Origin: an uncultured Gammaproteobacteria bacterium
GTDB taxonomy: Bacteria; Pseudomonadota; Gammaproteobacteria; Steroidobacterales; XN24
Assembly: GCA_947259915.1 (NCBI GenBank)
Contig: CAMYOC010000014.1
Span: forward strand, 16,750 to 80,749
Length of the DNA: 64,000 bases
Direction of reading: 5' to 3'
Shown: piece by piece, positions 35,351 through 43,336 of the stretch
Numbering within the stretch: the first letter of the stretch is position 1
How the letters are laid out: every line of letters starts with the position of its first letter
The notes under the pieces: model-generated
Database searches by the model: none
The model's input: the letters and a program-made list of their open reading frames with translations, nothing else
What the model was told of the DNA's origin: nothing
Program-made: the position numbers and the translations under genes

Positions 35351-36847
35351 ATGGATCGAGCGACCCTGATGGATCTCCTGCCGGCGCTGGTCGTAGCGCT
35401 GCCCCTGCTTGGCGGCGTGCTGGCCTTGCCGCTGCGCCGTCTCGGCGAACGTCCAAGGAGCGTCATCCTGGGCATGCTGTGCCTCGCCACGGTGGCCGGC
35501 GTGATCGTCCTCCTGCCGGGTGCACTGGCGGGCGAGCTCCGGGCGGTCTCGCTCCTGCGTTTTGCACCGCAGGTCGAGCTTTACCTTCGCGTGGACCCCA
35601 TGGGCGCCCAGTTTGCCGCCACCGTCGCCGTGCTGTTCCTGCTCGCGCTGGTGTACTCCGCCGGATACCTGCGGCACGACGGCCGCGAGACCCGCTACTA
35701 CACGTTTTTTATGCTCAGCCTGGGCTGGATGCTCGGCGTCGCCTTTGCGGGCAACCTGGTCACGCTGCTGGTTTTTTACGAGCTGTTTTCGATCCTCGTG
35801 TATCCGCTGGTCGTGCATGAGGACACCCCGGAGGCGATCCGCGCCGGGACCAAGTACATCGTCTACATCCTCGTCGGCGGCAGCCTGATCCTGCTGGGCG
35901 TCATCTTCTGCTTCCATCTCACCGGCGACCGGCCCTTCATGCCGGGCGGCATCTTCGACCCCGGCACCGACCGCACGCTGCTGCGGGTAACTTTCTGGTG
36001 CCTCGTGGCAGGGTTCGGCGTCAAGGCGGCGCTGATGCCGCTGCACGGCTGGGTCCCCGACGTGCATCCCGCCGCGCCCGCCTCGTTCTCTGCGCTGCTG
36101 TCGGGCGTGATGGTGGCCACCGGTTGCTTCGGCATCCTGCGCGTGGTCTTCGAGGTGTTCGGCGTCGGACTCGCGGCAGCCCTCGGCGTGATGCCCGTGC
36201 TGACCGGCGTGGCCGCCGTCTCGGTGTTGCTCGCGGCGATACTCGCCGCGGGCGAGGACAACCTCAAGCGCCGGCTGGCCTGGTCGACTATCAGCCAGAT
36301 GGCCTATGTGGTCCTGGGGGTCTCCCTGCTGGCGCCCAGGGTGACGGCCGGGGCGCTCGTGCAAATCAGCAATCACGCCATCCTGAAAGGGGCGTTGTTC
36401 TTCTGCGCCGGCCTGCTCGCGAACCAGGCCGGCATCCGGCGGGTATCGGAGATGGCCGGCGCGGCGCGCCGCATGCCGCTGACCATGGCTGCCTTCACCG
36501 TCGCCGCGCTGGGGATCGTCGGCGTGCCGCCGCTGTCTGGATTCATCAGCAAGTGGGTGCTGGGCGTCGGCATCCTCGAGGCCGGGCAGCCGCTCCTGCT
36601 GCTGGTCCTGCTGGGCGGGGCGCTGCTGGCGGCCCTGTACCTGCTCGAGCCCGTGTGGATGGCCTATTTCCATCCACCGGCGGCCGGCGGGCCGGGACGG
36701 CGGCGACCCGAGGCGCCGCTGAGCATGCTGGTCCCCCTGCTGGTGGCCACGCTGCTCAGCATCCTGCTCGGCCTCGCTGCGTCGCTGCCGGGCTTGCCGC
36801 TATCCCTGGCCGAGCGCGCCGCCGCGGCGTTCTTCGGACCCGGCTGA
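35351..36847 (+). CDS. Proton-conducting antiporter subunit D-like 3
   Basis: 498 residues with the same fold: Glu in LLVFYELFSILVYPL (~143), Lys in GFGVKAALMPLHGWVPD (~224), and HAILKGALFFCAG in the later broken helix. A GGAGG-type ribosome-binding site (ggagggtgacgag) precedes the ATG. It is most similar by eye to the D-like 2 product, indicating duplication inside the operon. Confidence 0.92.
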   Translation: MDRATLMDLLPALVVALPLLGGVLALPLRRLGERPRSVILGMLCLATVAGVIVLLPGALAGELRAVSLLRFAPQVELYLRVDPMGAQFAATVAVLFLLALVYSAGYLRHDGRETRYYTFFMLSLGWMLGVAFAGNLVTLLVFYELFSILVYPLVVHEDTPEAIRAGTKYIVYILVGGSLILLGVIFCFHLTGDRPFMPGGIFDPGTDRTLLRVTFWCLVAGFGVKAALMPLHGWVPDVHPAAPASFSALLSGVMVATGCFGILRVVFEVFGVGLAAALGVMPVLTGVAAVSVLLAAILAAGEDNLKRRLAWSTISQMAYVVLGVSLLAPRVTAGALVQISNHAILKGALFFCAGLLANQAGIRRVSEMAGAARRMPLTMAAFTVAALGIVGVPPLSGFISKWVLGVGILEAGQPLLLLVLLGGALLAALYLLEPVWMAYFHPPAAGGPGRRRPEAPLSMLVPLLVATLLSILLGLAASLPGLPLSLAERAAAAFFGPG

Positions 36848-36853
36848 GGCGGG

Positions 36854-39160
36854 ATGTCGACGATGAGCCACGATTCCCTGCTGCTGGCACTGGTGTTCGG
36901 GCCGCTCCTGGCCGCGCTCGCCGTGCCGTCGCTGGGCCGGCACTCGGAGTCGCTGCGCGACGGCTGGGTGATGCTGGTCACCGGCGCGAGCCTGCTCGGG
37001 GGCGTCGCGCTGCTGTCCGGCATCATGCTCGTTTACGCGATGGGTGGTGGCCCGCTGGTAACGCCGACGCCGCTCGGCGAGGGACACCGGGGCGCCGCCG
37101 CGGCGTTGCTGGTGCTCGGTTTCGGCGTCAAGGCCGGCATGGTGCCCGTCCATTTCTGGCTGCCCAATGCGCATCCAGTAGCGCCGTCGCCGGCGAGCGC
37201 GGTGTTGTCGGGCGTGATGATCAAGGCTGGCGCCTACGGCATCTTCCGCAGCGTGTCGGTGCTGTTCGCGCCGCCGCGCGGCACCGGCTACGGCGAAGCG
37301 GCCTGGGCCTTCGCCGCCCAGTGTGGCCTCGCCGTGACCTGGCTCGGCATCGTCACCATGGCGGTCGGCGTGGTGCTCGCGCTGGGCCAGTCCAATGCCA
37401 AGCGCATGCTCGCGTATCACAGCATCAGCCAGATGGGCTTCATCCTCGCCGGCCTCGGAGCCGGCGCCTACCTGCTCGGCGACGGCGCCATCGGCACCGC
37501 CGGCGGTCTTCTGCACACCGTCAACCACGCATTGTTCAAGGCCGGCCTGTTCCTCGGCGTCGGCGCGGTCGCCTTTCGCACGGGGAGCCTCGATATGTAT
37601 GCCCTGGGCGGCCTGTGGCGACGCATGCCTGTCACCTTCGCGCTCATGCTGGTCGCCGCCGCCGGCATCACGGGCCTGCCGCTGTTCAACGGCTTCGTCA
37701 GCAAGAACATGATCCACCATGCGCTGGAAGCGGCGGGCGCGGCCAGCGGATCCACTTCGCTGCGGGTGGCGGAGCTGATATTCATCCTCACCGCCGCCGG
37801 CACGGCGGCCTCGTTCATCAAGCTCATCGGCCTGACGTTCCTCGGGCGTTCGAAGCTCGCGGCGCCGGAAGCGGTGCGCGAGGCGCCCCCCGCGATGCTG
37901 ATTGCCATGGGCCTGCTCTGCGTGCCGGTCATCCTGCTGGGCTGGCAGCCGGGCCTGCTGCTCGAGGGGCTGGTGGCGCCGGGGCTGGCCGCGGCGGGCA
38001 TGCCGGTGGACGGCGTCGCCCATTACCTCGGGCACGACTTCCTCGCCGCGGGAGACATCGCGATGTCCCTGCTCGTGTTTGCCCTGGGTGGCATGATCTT
38101 CTTCGTCGGCATGAAATTCGGACTGTTCCACCTGCGTGTTCCATCCTGGCTCAGTGCCGAGGCCGGTTTTCGTCTCGCCGGGCGGGCCATGATGGCGGTG
38201 ATCGGGCAGGGCGCGACCGGGAGGCCCGCCGGCCGCGAGCGGGCGGGCGCGCTGTCCCTGGCGGTCCTGCGGGGCATTTCCCTTGGCTACGAGCGTGTCC
38301 GGCACCGCATCGCGTGGTCGCTTCGCGCGGCGCGCCGGCGGACCTTGCTGGGCCTCGGCGAGGCGGGTCACGCGCGCCGCCGGCTGGTGGAGAGCCTGCT
38401 GGTCGGCCTGCCGGGCTCGCCGGTGCAGGCATTTCTCGAGGCGGCCTGGGGCGCCATCGAGCGAGAGCGGCACGCCACCGTCAGGACCGCCCTGGCCGCC
38501 GCGGCGCGCGATGCGCAGCAGGGGCGCCGGCAGGATAAAGATGCCCGGGAGGCCCGGGTCGAGGCTGCCCGCCAGGATAAAGATGCCCGGGAGGCCCGGG
38601 TCGAGGCTGCCCGCGCACTCGCCGGCCTGATGGCCGGAGCGGTTTTCGAGGCACGGCTCGAGCGGCTGGGCGATCAGGCAAGGCACGGCGGCGTCGATGG
38701 GGCCCGTGCGGCCTTCGCGTCCTTGCACCGCGAATTCGGGGCCACCCGGACAGCCATCAGCGAGGCGACGGCGGAGCTCGCCGACGCACGCCGACGGGGT
38801 GAAGACATCGTGCGGGCGGTCTCGGATCGGCTTGCGCCGATCATGGATCGGGAAACGCGCGCCATCGCCGCCGGCACGGCCCTTGTCCACGCGCCGTCCG
38901 AGGGCGCCGTGCTCGCCCCGGAGCCGGCGCGGCTGGCCCGCCGGCGGCGCAACGCCCTCGGCGCCTGGCTGCGTGACATGGTGCGACTGGCCATCGCCGA
39001 GCTGCGCCAGCATCCGTCGAGCTGGCCGCTCTCGGAGACGCTCGATGTCGAGCCGCGCGTGGTCTCGACGCGGCGCGGCATCCAGCGTTATGCCCGCGAC
39101 GTGGCGCTCAACGTCGTGGCAATCTTCCTGCTGCTGGCGTTGTTCTTCGTGCTGCTATGA
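36854..39160 (+). CDS. D-like subunit 4: internally shortened antiporter domain with long coiled-coil tail
   Basis: 768 residues. Residues 1-60 resemble the first two helices of the family, but the channel Lys motif (GFGVKAGMVPVHFWLP) is already at 93, versus 207-224 in its paralogues. About 120 residues, including the helix with the proton-path Glu, are missing. Helices then continue normally to ~430. After that comes a ~300-residue Ala/Arg/Glu-rich cytoplasmic-like tail containing a 14-residue tandem repeat (558-587 region) and coiled coils, ending in one last helix (VALNVVAIFLLLALFFVLL). I do not recognise the tail. A start at 36863 is also possible. Loss of the Glu suggests this unit does not pump on its own. 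Confidence 0.8.
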   Translation: MSTMSHDSLLLALVFGPLLAALAVPSLGRHSESLRDGWVMLVTGASLLGGVALLSGIMLVYAMGGGPLVTPTPLGEGHRGAAAALLVLGFGVKAGMVPVHFWLPNAHPVAPSPASAVLSGVMIKAGAYGIFRSVSVLFAPPRGTGYGEAAWAFAAQCGLAVTWLGIVTMAVGVVLALGQSNAKRMLAYHSISQMGFILAGLGAGAYLLGDGAIGTAGGLLHTVNHALFKAGLFLGVGAVAFRTGSLDMYALGGLWRRMPVTFALMLVAAAGITGLPLFNGFVSKNMIHHALEAAGAASGSTSLRVAELIFILTAAGTAASFIKLIGLTFLGRSKLAAPEAVREAPPAMLIAMGLLCVPVILLGWQPGLLLEGLVAPGLAAAGMPVDGVAHYLGHDFLAAGDIAMSLLVFALGGMIFFVGMKFGLFHLRVPSWLSAEAGFRLAGRAMMAVIGQGATGRPAGRERAGALSLAVLRGISLGYERVRHRIAWSLRAARRRTLLGLGEAGHARRRLVESLLVGLPGSPVQAFLEAAWGAIERERHATVRTALAAAARDAQQGRRQDKDAREARVEAARQDKDAREARVEAARALAGLMAGAVFEARLERLGDQARHGGVDGARAAFASLHREFGATRTAISEATAELADARRRGEDIVRAVSDRLAPIMDRETRAIAAGTALVHAPSEGAVLAPEPARLARRRRNALGAWLRDMVRLAIAELRQHPSSWPLSETLDVEPRVVSTRRGIQRYARDVALNVVAIFLLLALFFVLL
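38531..38614 (+). repeat. Perfect 42-bp tandem duplication inside D-like 4 tail
   Basis: Two identical 42-base units (38531-38572 and 38573-38614), in frame, encoding QDKDAREARVEAAR twice. A copy of the segment ending with the first unit recurs at the right edge of the window. Confidence 0.95.
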
Positions 39161-39314
39161 GCCCGCGTCGGGCACGATGCGCGTATTGCCATCCAGCGCT
39201 TCGGCGCGGTGGGCAGGCATGCTGCCCGCTTCATGATCGAACGCACGACCGTGCTGGAGCGCGACGGGCTGGTGGCCGTGGAATGCGACGCCCCACACCT
39301 GTCAATCCGTATTG

Positions 39315-40079
39315 TCACAGCGGTTTGCGACAATAGAAAATGTTCTCGTCGTCGCGTAAGCCGTAACGACGACGAAGGTCGGCCGACACGCAATCTGCCA
39401 GATCCAGCGTCACATCGAAGCCTGATTCCCGAATTCGATCGATGAAATCGGTGCCGTAAAGCCTCACGTGGCCGGGCTCACCGAAGACCCGTGCCCTTTC
39501 GATCGGATCCCGAACATCAGGATCCTCATGCGTGGGCCGATCTAACTGGAGCGGAACGGTGATGATGGACCAACCTCCGGGTTTCAGCACACGATATAAC
39601 TCCGCGATTGCCTGGCGATCTTCCTCGATATGCTCGAGGACATGGACGCAGATCGCAGCATCGAGACTGCCGGCGCGCAGGGGAAGTGCTATCGCATCGC
39701 CCAGGGTCGTGACATGAGGACCGGTGCGCTGCAGATCCAGTCCGACGTAGCAGATGTTGCGAATACTGCGGAAACGACGCGCGAACGCCCACCAAGGCGC
39801 GACTTCGAGTAAGCGAACCTCCTTTGAAAACAACTCCGTGTTTTGTTTCAAGAATAACCAGATCCGGCGATGGCGGGCCTTGGCGTTGCACCGGGGACAG
39901 TATCCGGTCTCACTCTCGCGGAGGATGCTTCGCTCCGCGGCGAATGCCCTCACCGTCCAGCCACAGCATGGGCACTGATAGCGGCGCCCCAGGAATAGCA
40001 GTCCTCGTATAAAGAACCCTGCCTCCTTGAGAGCGCCAAGCCGAGGATGCCGCAGGTACCGGAGCAAGACAGCTTTCAC
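39315..40079 (-). CDS. SAM-dependent methyltransferase with N-terminal zinc ribbon
   Basis: 254 residues. Two Cys pairs (CPCCGW and CPRCN, ~37-65) form a zinc ribbon. A class I methyltransferase domain follows: LLEVAP, a DAAICVHVLEHIEEDRQAI motif and LKPGGWSIITVP. The start is GTG at 40079 with a GGAGTGG upstream. It is divergent from the ATP-grasp gene and opens the polysaccharide locus. The pattern occurs in polysaccharide and glycopeptidolipid clusters; a sugar or lipid-linked glycan substrate is inferred. Confidence 0.85.
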   Translation of the reverse strand: MKAVLLRYLRHPRLGALKEAGFFIRGLLFLGRRYQCPCCGWTVRAFAAERSILRESETGYCPRCNAKARHRRIWLFLKQNTELFSKEVRLLEVAPWWAFARRFRSIRNICYVGLDLQRTGPHVTTLGDAIALPLRAGSLDAAICVHVLEHIEEDRQAIAELYRVLKPGGWSIITVPLQLDRPTHEDPDVRDPIERARVFGEPGHVRLYGTDFIDRIRESGFDVTLDLADCVSADLRRRYGLRDDENIFYCRKPL

Positions 40080-40171
40080 ATCGCCACTCCGCGTTCGCTG
40101 GACTCCCGAGTGAACTTCGCATGATCGGTGATCTGAAGTGTCAGAGCTGCCATGGCCGGAAAGGGTATCTT

Positions 40172-40186
40172 GATTATGTAAAACAG
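40172..40186. promoter_or_regulatory. Shared 15-bp upstream element, copy 1
   Basis: The sequence gattatgtaaaacag in the divergent region between the methyltransferase and ATP-grasp genes is identical to 47253-47267 just before the initiating glycosyltransferase gene. Possibly a common promoter or operator for the locus. Confidence 0.4.
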
Positions 40187-40288
40187 ATCATTTGTATTGT
40201 GTGACCGAGGCGGCCCCTGATACTGTCTGGATGATGACATCAGAATACTCATCGACCAAGGCGAGATAGCAGTCGAGCCATCCTCAGA

Positions 40289-41560
40289 GTGGTGCCGAAA
40301 CAAGAAAAAGCGTATGCGATAGTGGTCGGTATCGACACTATGCAAGGGCTGCAGACAGCGCGGATTCTCGCGCGGCATGATATTCCGGTGATCGCAATCG
40401 CTCGTGACCTCCGACATCATGCCTGCCGCACCAACGTGTGCGTGAGGATCATTGAGGCCGATACGACGGGAGACGATCTCGTACAGGTGCTGAACACGCT
40501 CGGCCCGGAGCTCCCTTGCAAAGCAGTGCTCTACCCCTGCCATGACAAGGCTGTGGGTTTGGTCTCCGAACACCGGTCCAAGTTAGCCGACTGGTACCAC
40601 ATAGTGCTCGCCGGCAACGACGTCATCGAGGCCTTGTCAGACAAGCCCCGGTTCTATGCTTTAGCGAGCGCCCAGGGCGTTGCGGTTCCCCAGACTTTCA
40701 TCCTGCGAAGTCTGGAAGATGCCAAGCAGGCCGCCAAAGAGTTGCGTTTCCCCTGCGTCGTCAAACCCGTTCGGAGGAGTGTCGTATGGGACGCCCACAC
40801 GATGTCGAAGGCGTTTCGCGCTGAAGACCGTGACGAGCTCCTCGCCATCTACGAGCGGGTCGAGGGCTGGACGTCGGCTCTCGTGGCACAACAGTGGATA
40901 ATGGGGACGGACGCCGATCTCTATTCGTGCAATTGCTACTACGACCGACGCGGAAGGCTGGCCGCCAGTTTTGTCGCCAGAAAGCTCCGGCAGTGGCCAC
41001 CCCGTGTCGGCTCGAGCTGCCTGGGCGAGGAATGCCGTAACGATGTCGTTCTCGATGCGGCTGTCCGGATCTTCGACAGCGTAGGCTATGTCGGATTGGG
41101 ATATATCGAGATGAAACGTGATGCGCGAACGGGCGAGCATTATGCAATCGAGGCGAACGTCGGTCGCCCGACCGGCCGATCTGCCATAGCCGAGGCCGGA
41201 GGGGTGGAGATGTTGTACGCCATGTATTGCGACGCACTCGACCTACCGCTACCGGCCGAGCTCCGCCAGGAGTACCTGGGCGTGAAGTGGATCGACCTGC
41301 GACACGACATCCAGTCAGCGGTCTATTATCTTCGGAAAAGAGAATTGACTCTGGCTGACTGGTACCGCTCCTGGCGTGGGCCGAAGGCGTATGCGGTATT
41401 TTCCTGGTCGGATCCAAAGCCTTTTTGGGCCGATCTGTGGCGCGCAATCGGCATTCTGGCATCACGCAAGGAACGGGCTTTGAGGCGACAGAACCTCACT
41501 GCGGGTTCGGGGGAGACGGCGCCGACATCGACTGGGCCGAGGGAAGACGTAGGCACGTGA
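40289..41560 (+). CDS. ATP-grasp ligase of the polysaccharide locus
   Basis: 423 residues. An N-terminal Rossmann-like domain (YAIVVGIDTMQGLQTARILARHDIPV) is followed by an ATP-grasp domain with nucleotide loop FPCVVKPVRR and metal-binding end AIEANVGRPTGRS. It resembles carboxylate-amine ligases found in surface-polysaccharide loci, which attach amino acids to sugar acids. Two tandem GTGs (40289, 40292) are the possible starts. The stop overlaps the GTG of the following dehydrogenase, so the two probably act together. The substrate is not known. Confidence 0.8.
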   Translation: MVPKQEKAYAIVVGIDTMQGLQTARILARHDIPVIAIARDLRHHACRTNVCVRIIEADTTGDDLVQVLNTLGPELPCKAVLYPCHDKAVGLVSEHRSKLADWYHIVLAGNDVIEALSDKPRFYALASAQGVAVPQTFILRSLEDAKQAAKELRFPCVVKPVRRSVVWDAHTMSKAFRAEDRDELLAIYERVEGWTSALVAQQWIMGTDADLYSCNCYYDRRGRLAASFVARKLRQWPPRVGSSCLGEECRNDVVLDAAVRIFDSVGYVGLGYIEMKRDARTGEHYAIEANVGRPTGRSAIAEAGGVEMLYAMYCDALDLPLPAELRQEYLGVKWIDLRHDIQSAVYYLRKRELTLADWYRSWRGPKAYAVFSWSDPKPFWADLWRAIGILASRKERALRRQNLTAGSGETAPTSTGPREDVGT

Positions 41561-42471
41561 ATATACTGATAGCAAGCCAAATATTTGCAGAAGCAATCGA
41601 CAAACTCAGGATTGCGAACGATGTCATTACTGCTTTCAATGCCCCTGCCGACGAGTTGGCTGCGCTGATCCCGGACCGGGAGGTGCTCGTATTCCGGAGC
41701 GGAGTCGACATCACGGCCGAGTTGATGGCCCGCGCGCCGGATCTGAAGTTGCTCATTCGGGCCGGCTCGGGACTCGACAACCTCGACCTGGACTATGTGC
41801 GGAAACATGGCATCGACCTGATCCGGATCCCGGAACCGGGCGCTAGAGCGGTAGCGGAGCTCGGCTTCGGCTTTATGCTGGCGCTGGCACGGGAGATGCT
41901 TCGAGCCGACTCGTTGCTCCGCAAAGGCCGCTGGGCGAAGCATGAGTTAACGGGCTATCTTCTCCAGGGCAAGACGCTCGGTATCTACGGTGCCGGCAAC
42001 ATTGGTTCCCTGATGGGGCGTATGGGGCATGCCTGGGATATGAACGTACTGGGATGCGTAAAGTCTCCCACCGAGGAAAAGGCCGCGTCCCTGGGCAGGC
42101 AGCACATCCGACTCACAGAGGCCAGGGAGGTCGTAGCCAGCGCCGATTTCCTGAGCATCAATGTGCCACTGAATGACGACACGCGCGGTCTTATCGACGC
42201 AGAAACGATCGCCCGCATGAAACCAGGCAGCTTCCTCATCAACCTGGCGCGCGGCGGGATCGTCGATGAACGGGCGCTGTTCGATGCATTGACGTCAGAT
42301 CATCTCGCCGGTGCGGCACTAGATGTTCACGCTGCCGAGGGCGAAGGCAAGATCTCAGCACTCGCCGCGCTTCCCAATGTCATCCTGACGCCTCACGTTG
42401 GCGCCATGACGGTGGACTCGCAGCGTGCGATTGGCGAGCGGGTCATTGAAATCGTCGAGCAACGATCATGA
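41557..42471 (+). CDS. D-2-hydroxyacid dehydrogenase family protein
   Basis: 304 residues of the phosphoglycerate-dehydrogenase type. NAD-binding GIYGAGNIGSLMGRMG, catalytic Arg in NLARGGIVDE and His in ILTPHVGAMT are visible; the usual Glu position (DVHAAEGEGK) is shifted. Start GTG at 41557, overlapping the ATP-grasp stop. It could make or reduce a 2-hydroxy/keto acid that the ligase attaches to the polymer; this is inference. Confidence 0.85.
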   Translation: MNILIASQIFAEAIDKLRIANDVITAFNAPADELAALIPDREVLVFRSGVDITAELMARAPDLKLLIRAGSGLDNLDLDYVRKHGIDLIRIPEPGARAVAELGFGFMLALAREMLRADSLLRKGRWAKHELTGYLLQGKTLGIYGAGNIGSLMGRMGHAWDMNVLGCVKSPTEEKAASLGRQHIRLTEAREVVASADFLSINVPLNDDTRGLIDAETIARMKPGSFLINLARGGIVDERALFDALTSDHLAGAALDVHAAEGEGKISALAALPNVILTPHVGAMTVDSQRAIGERVIEIVEQRS

Positions 42472-42532
42472 CCCGAATCAACGCATCGTGTCTGCAATGC
42501 AGCTATCGGCCTGAAGGAGAGACAATCAGAAG

Positions 42533-43318
42533 GTGGAGGAGAACCTCGGATCGGGCGCGAGCCTGGCCCACGAACCGGTAGGAAGTATCGTGAACCTGTC
42601 AGAGACATCCGGACCTCGGGTCTTGAAAGGGTTTACCGTGGCGATTGTCGGCGCGGACGGGTCTGGCAAGTCAACCGTTGCCCGAAGGCTCATGGAGATG
42701 AGCCCGGCCGATTTCAAGTATATGTACATGGGAGCGTCGATCGACCGGAGCAATATCAGCTTGCCGACTTCGCGTCTGTTGACGTACCTGAAACGAAAAC
42801 GCGTGGCACCATTGGTTGAAGAGACTGGAGCTCTACCGCCGGCGGCGCTGATGTCCGATGAAATGAAGCGGCGTGTGCCGCGCGGAAGAATTGTCAAGGC
42901 GATTGGCGCAATCAATCGCTCTGCCGAGGAATGGTATCGGCAGGGATTCGTTTGGGCGTATCAGCTGCGCGGATATATCGTGATCTGTGATCGTCACTTC
43001 CTCTACGAATATTTCCCCAACAGCCGCACTTTCTTTGCGGAGCGCCAGTTGCTCAGCGTACGAATACATGCATTCATGCTCCGGCACTTTTATCCGAAGC
43101 CTCACATCACCTTTTTTCTGGACGCGCCCCCGGAGGCGCTGTACGCGCGCAAGCCCGAGTGGGGCATAGAACACCTGGAACGACAGCGGATCGGGATAAG
43201 CGAGCAGGGAAAATCGTGCCCTAACTTCATCCGCGTCGATGCGACCCAGCCGATAGACGAAGTCGTGGCGGATGTAGCCGCTCACATCACACAGTTTCGC
43301 GGCATCCCATCAAATTAG
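42533..43318 (+). CDS. P-loop kinase, thymidylate-kinase-like
   Basis: 261 residues with a P-loop VGADGSGKST (~39-48), a DRH motif in VICDRHFLYEYFP and TFFLDAPPEALYARKPEW, as in dTMP kinase-like proteins. It is larger than true Tmk (~210), and its placement among glycan genes suggests phosphorylation of a sugar or lipid precursor instead. GTG start with GAAGGAGA upstream. It is convergent with the CDP-glycerol transferase gene, 18 bases apart. Confidence 0.8.
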   Translation: MEENLGSGASLAHEPVGSIVNLSETSGPRVLKGFTVAIVGADGSGKSTVARRLMEMSPADFKYMYMGASIDRSNISLPTSRLLTYLKRKRVAPLVEETGALPPAALMSDEMKRRVPRGRIVKAIGAINRSAEEWYRQGFVWAYQLRGYIVICDRHFLYEYFPNSRTFFAERQLLSVRIHAFMLRHFYPKPHITFFLDAPPEALYARKPEWGIEHLERQRIGISEQGKSCPNFIRVDATQPIDEVVADVAAHITQFRGIPSN

Positions 43319-43336
43319 TCTTGGGGGTCCAGATCC

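Noticed and set aside
35998..38538. Plus-strand frame of 846 codons across two antiporter genes
   Set aside because: It is Arg/Gly/Ala-rich nonsense in a shifted frame; the real frames carry the membrane helices and channel motifs.
36800..39013. Very long antisense frame (737 codons) opposite the fourth antiporter gene
   Set aside because: A by-product of high GC; Gln/Arg/His-rich composition and no domain. Similar antisense frames at 33797-35203 and 35219-36673 were rejected for the same reason.
39161..39314. Possible gene fragment after the fourth antiporter gene
   Set aside because: One frame gives a plausible short peptide (HAARFMIERTTVLERDGLVA) but no start context or recognisable family, so it is not called.
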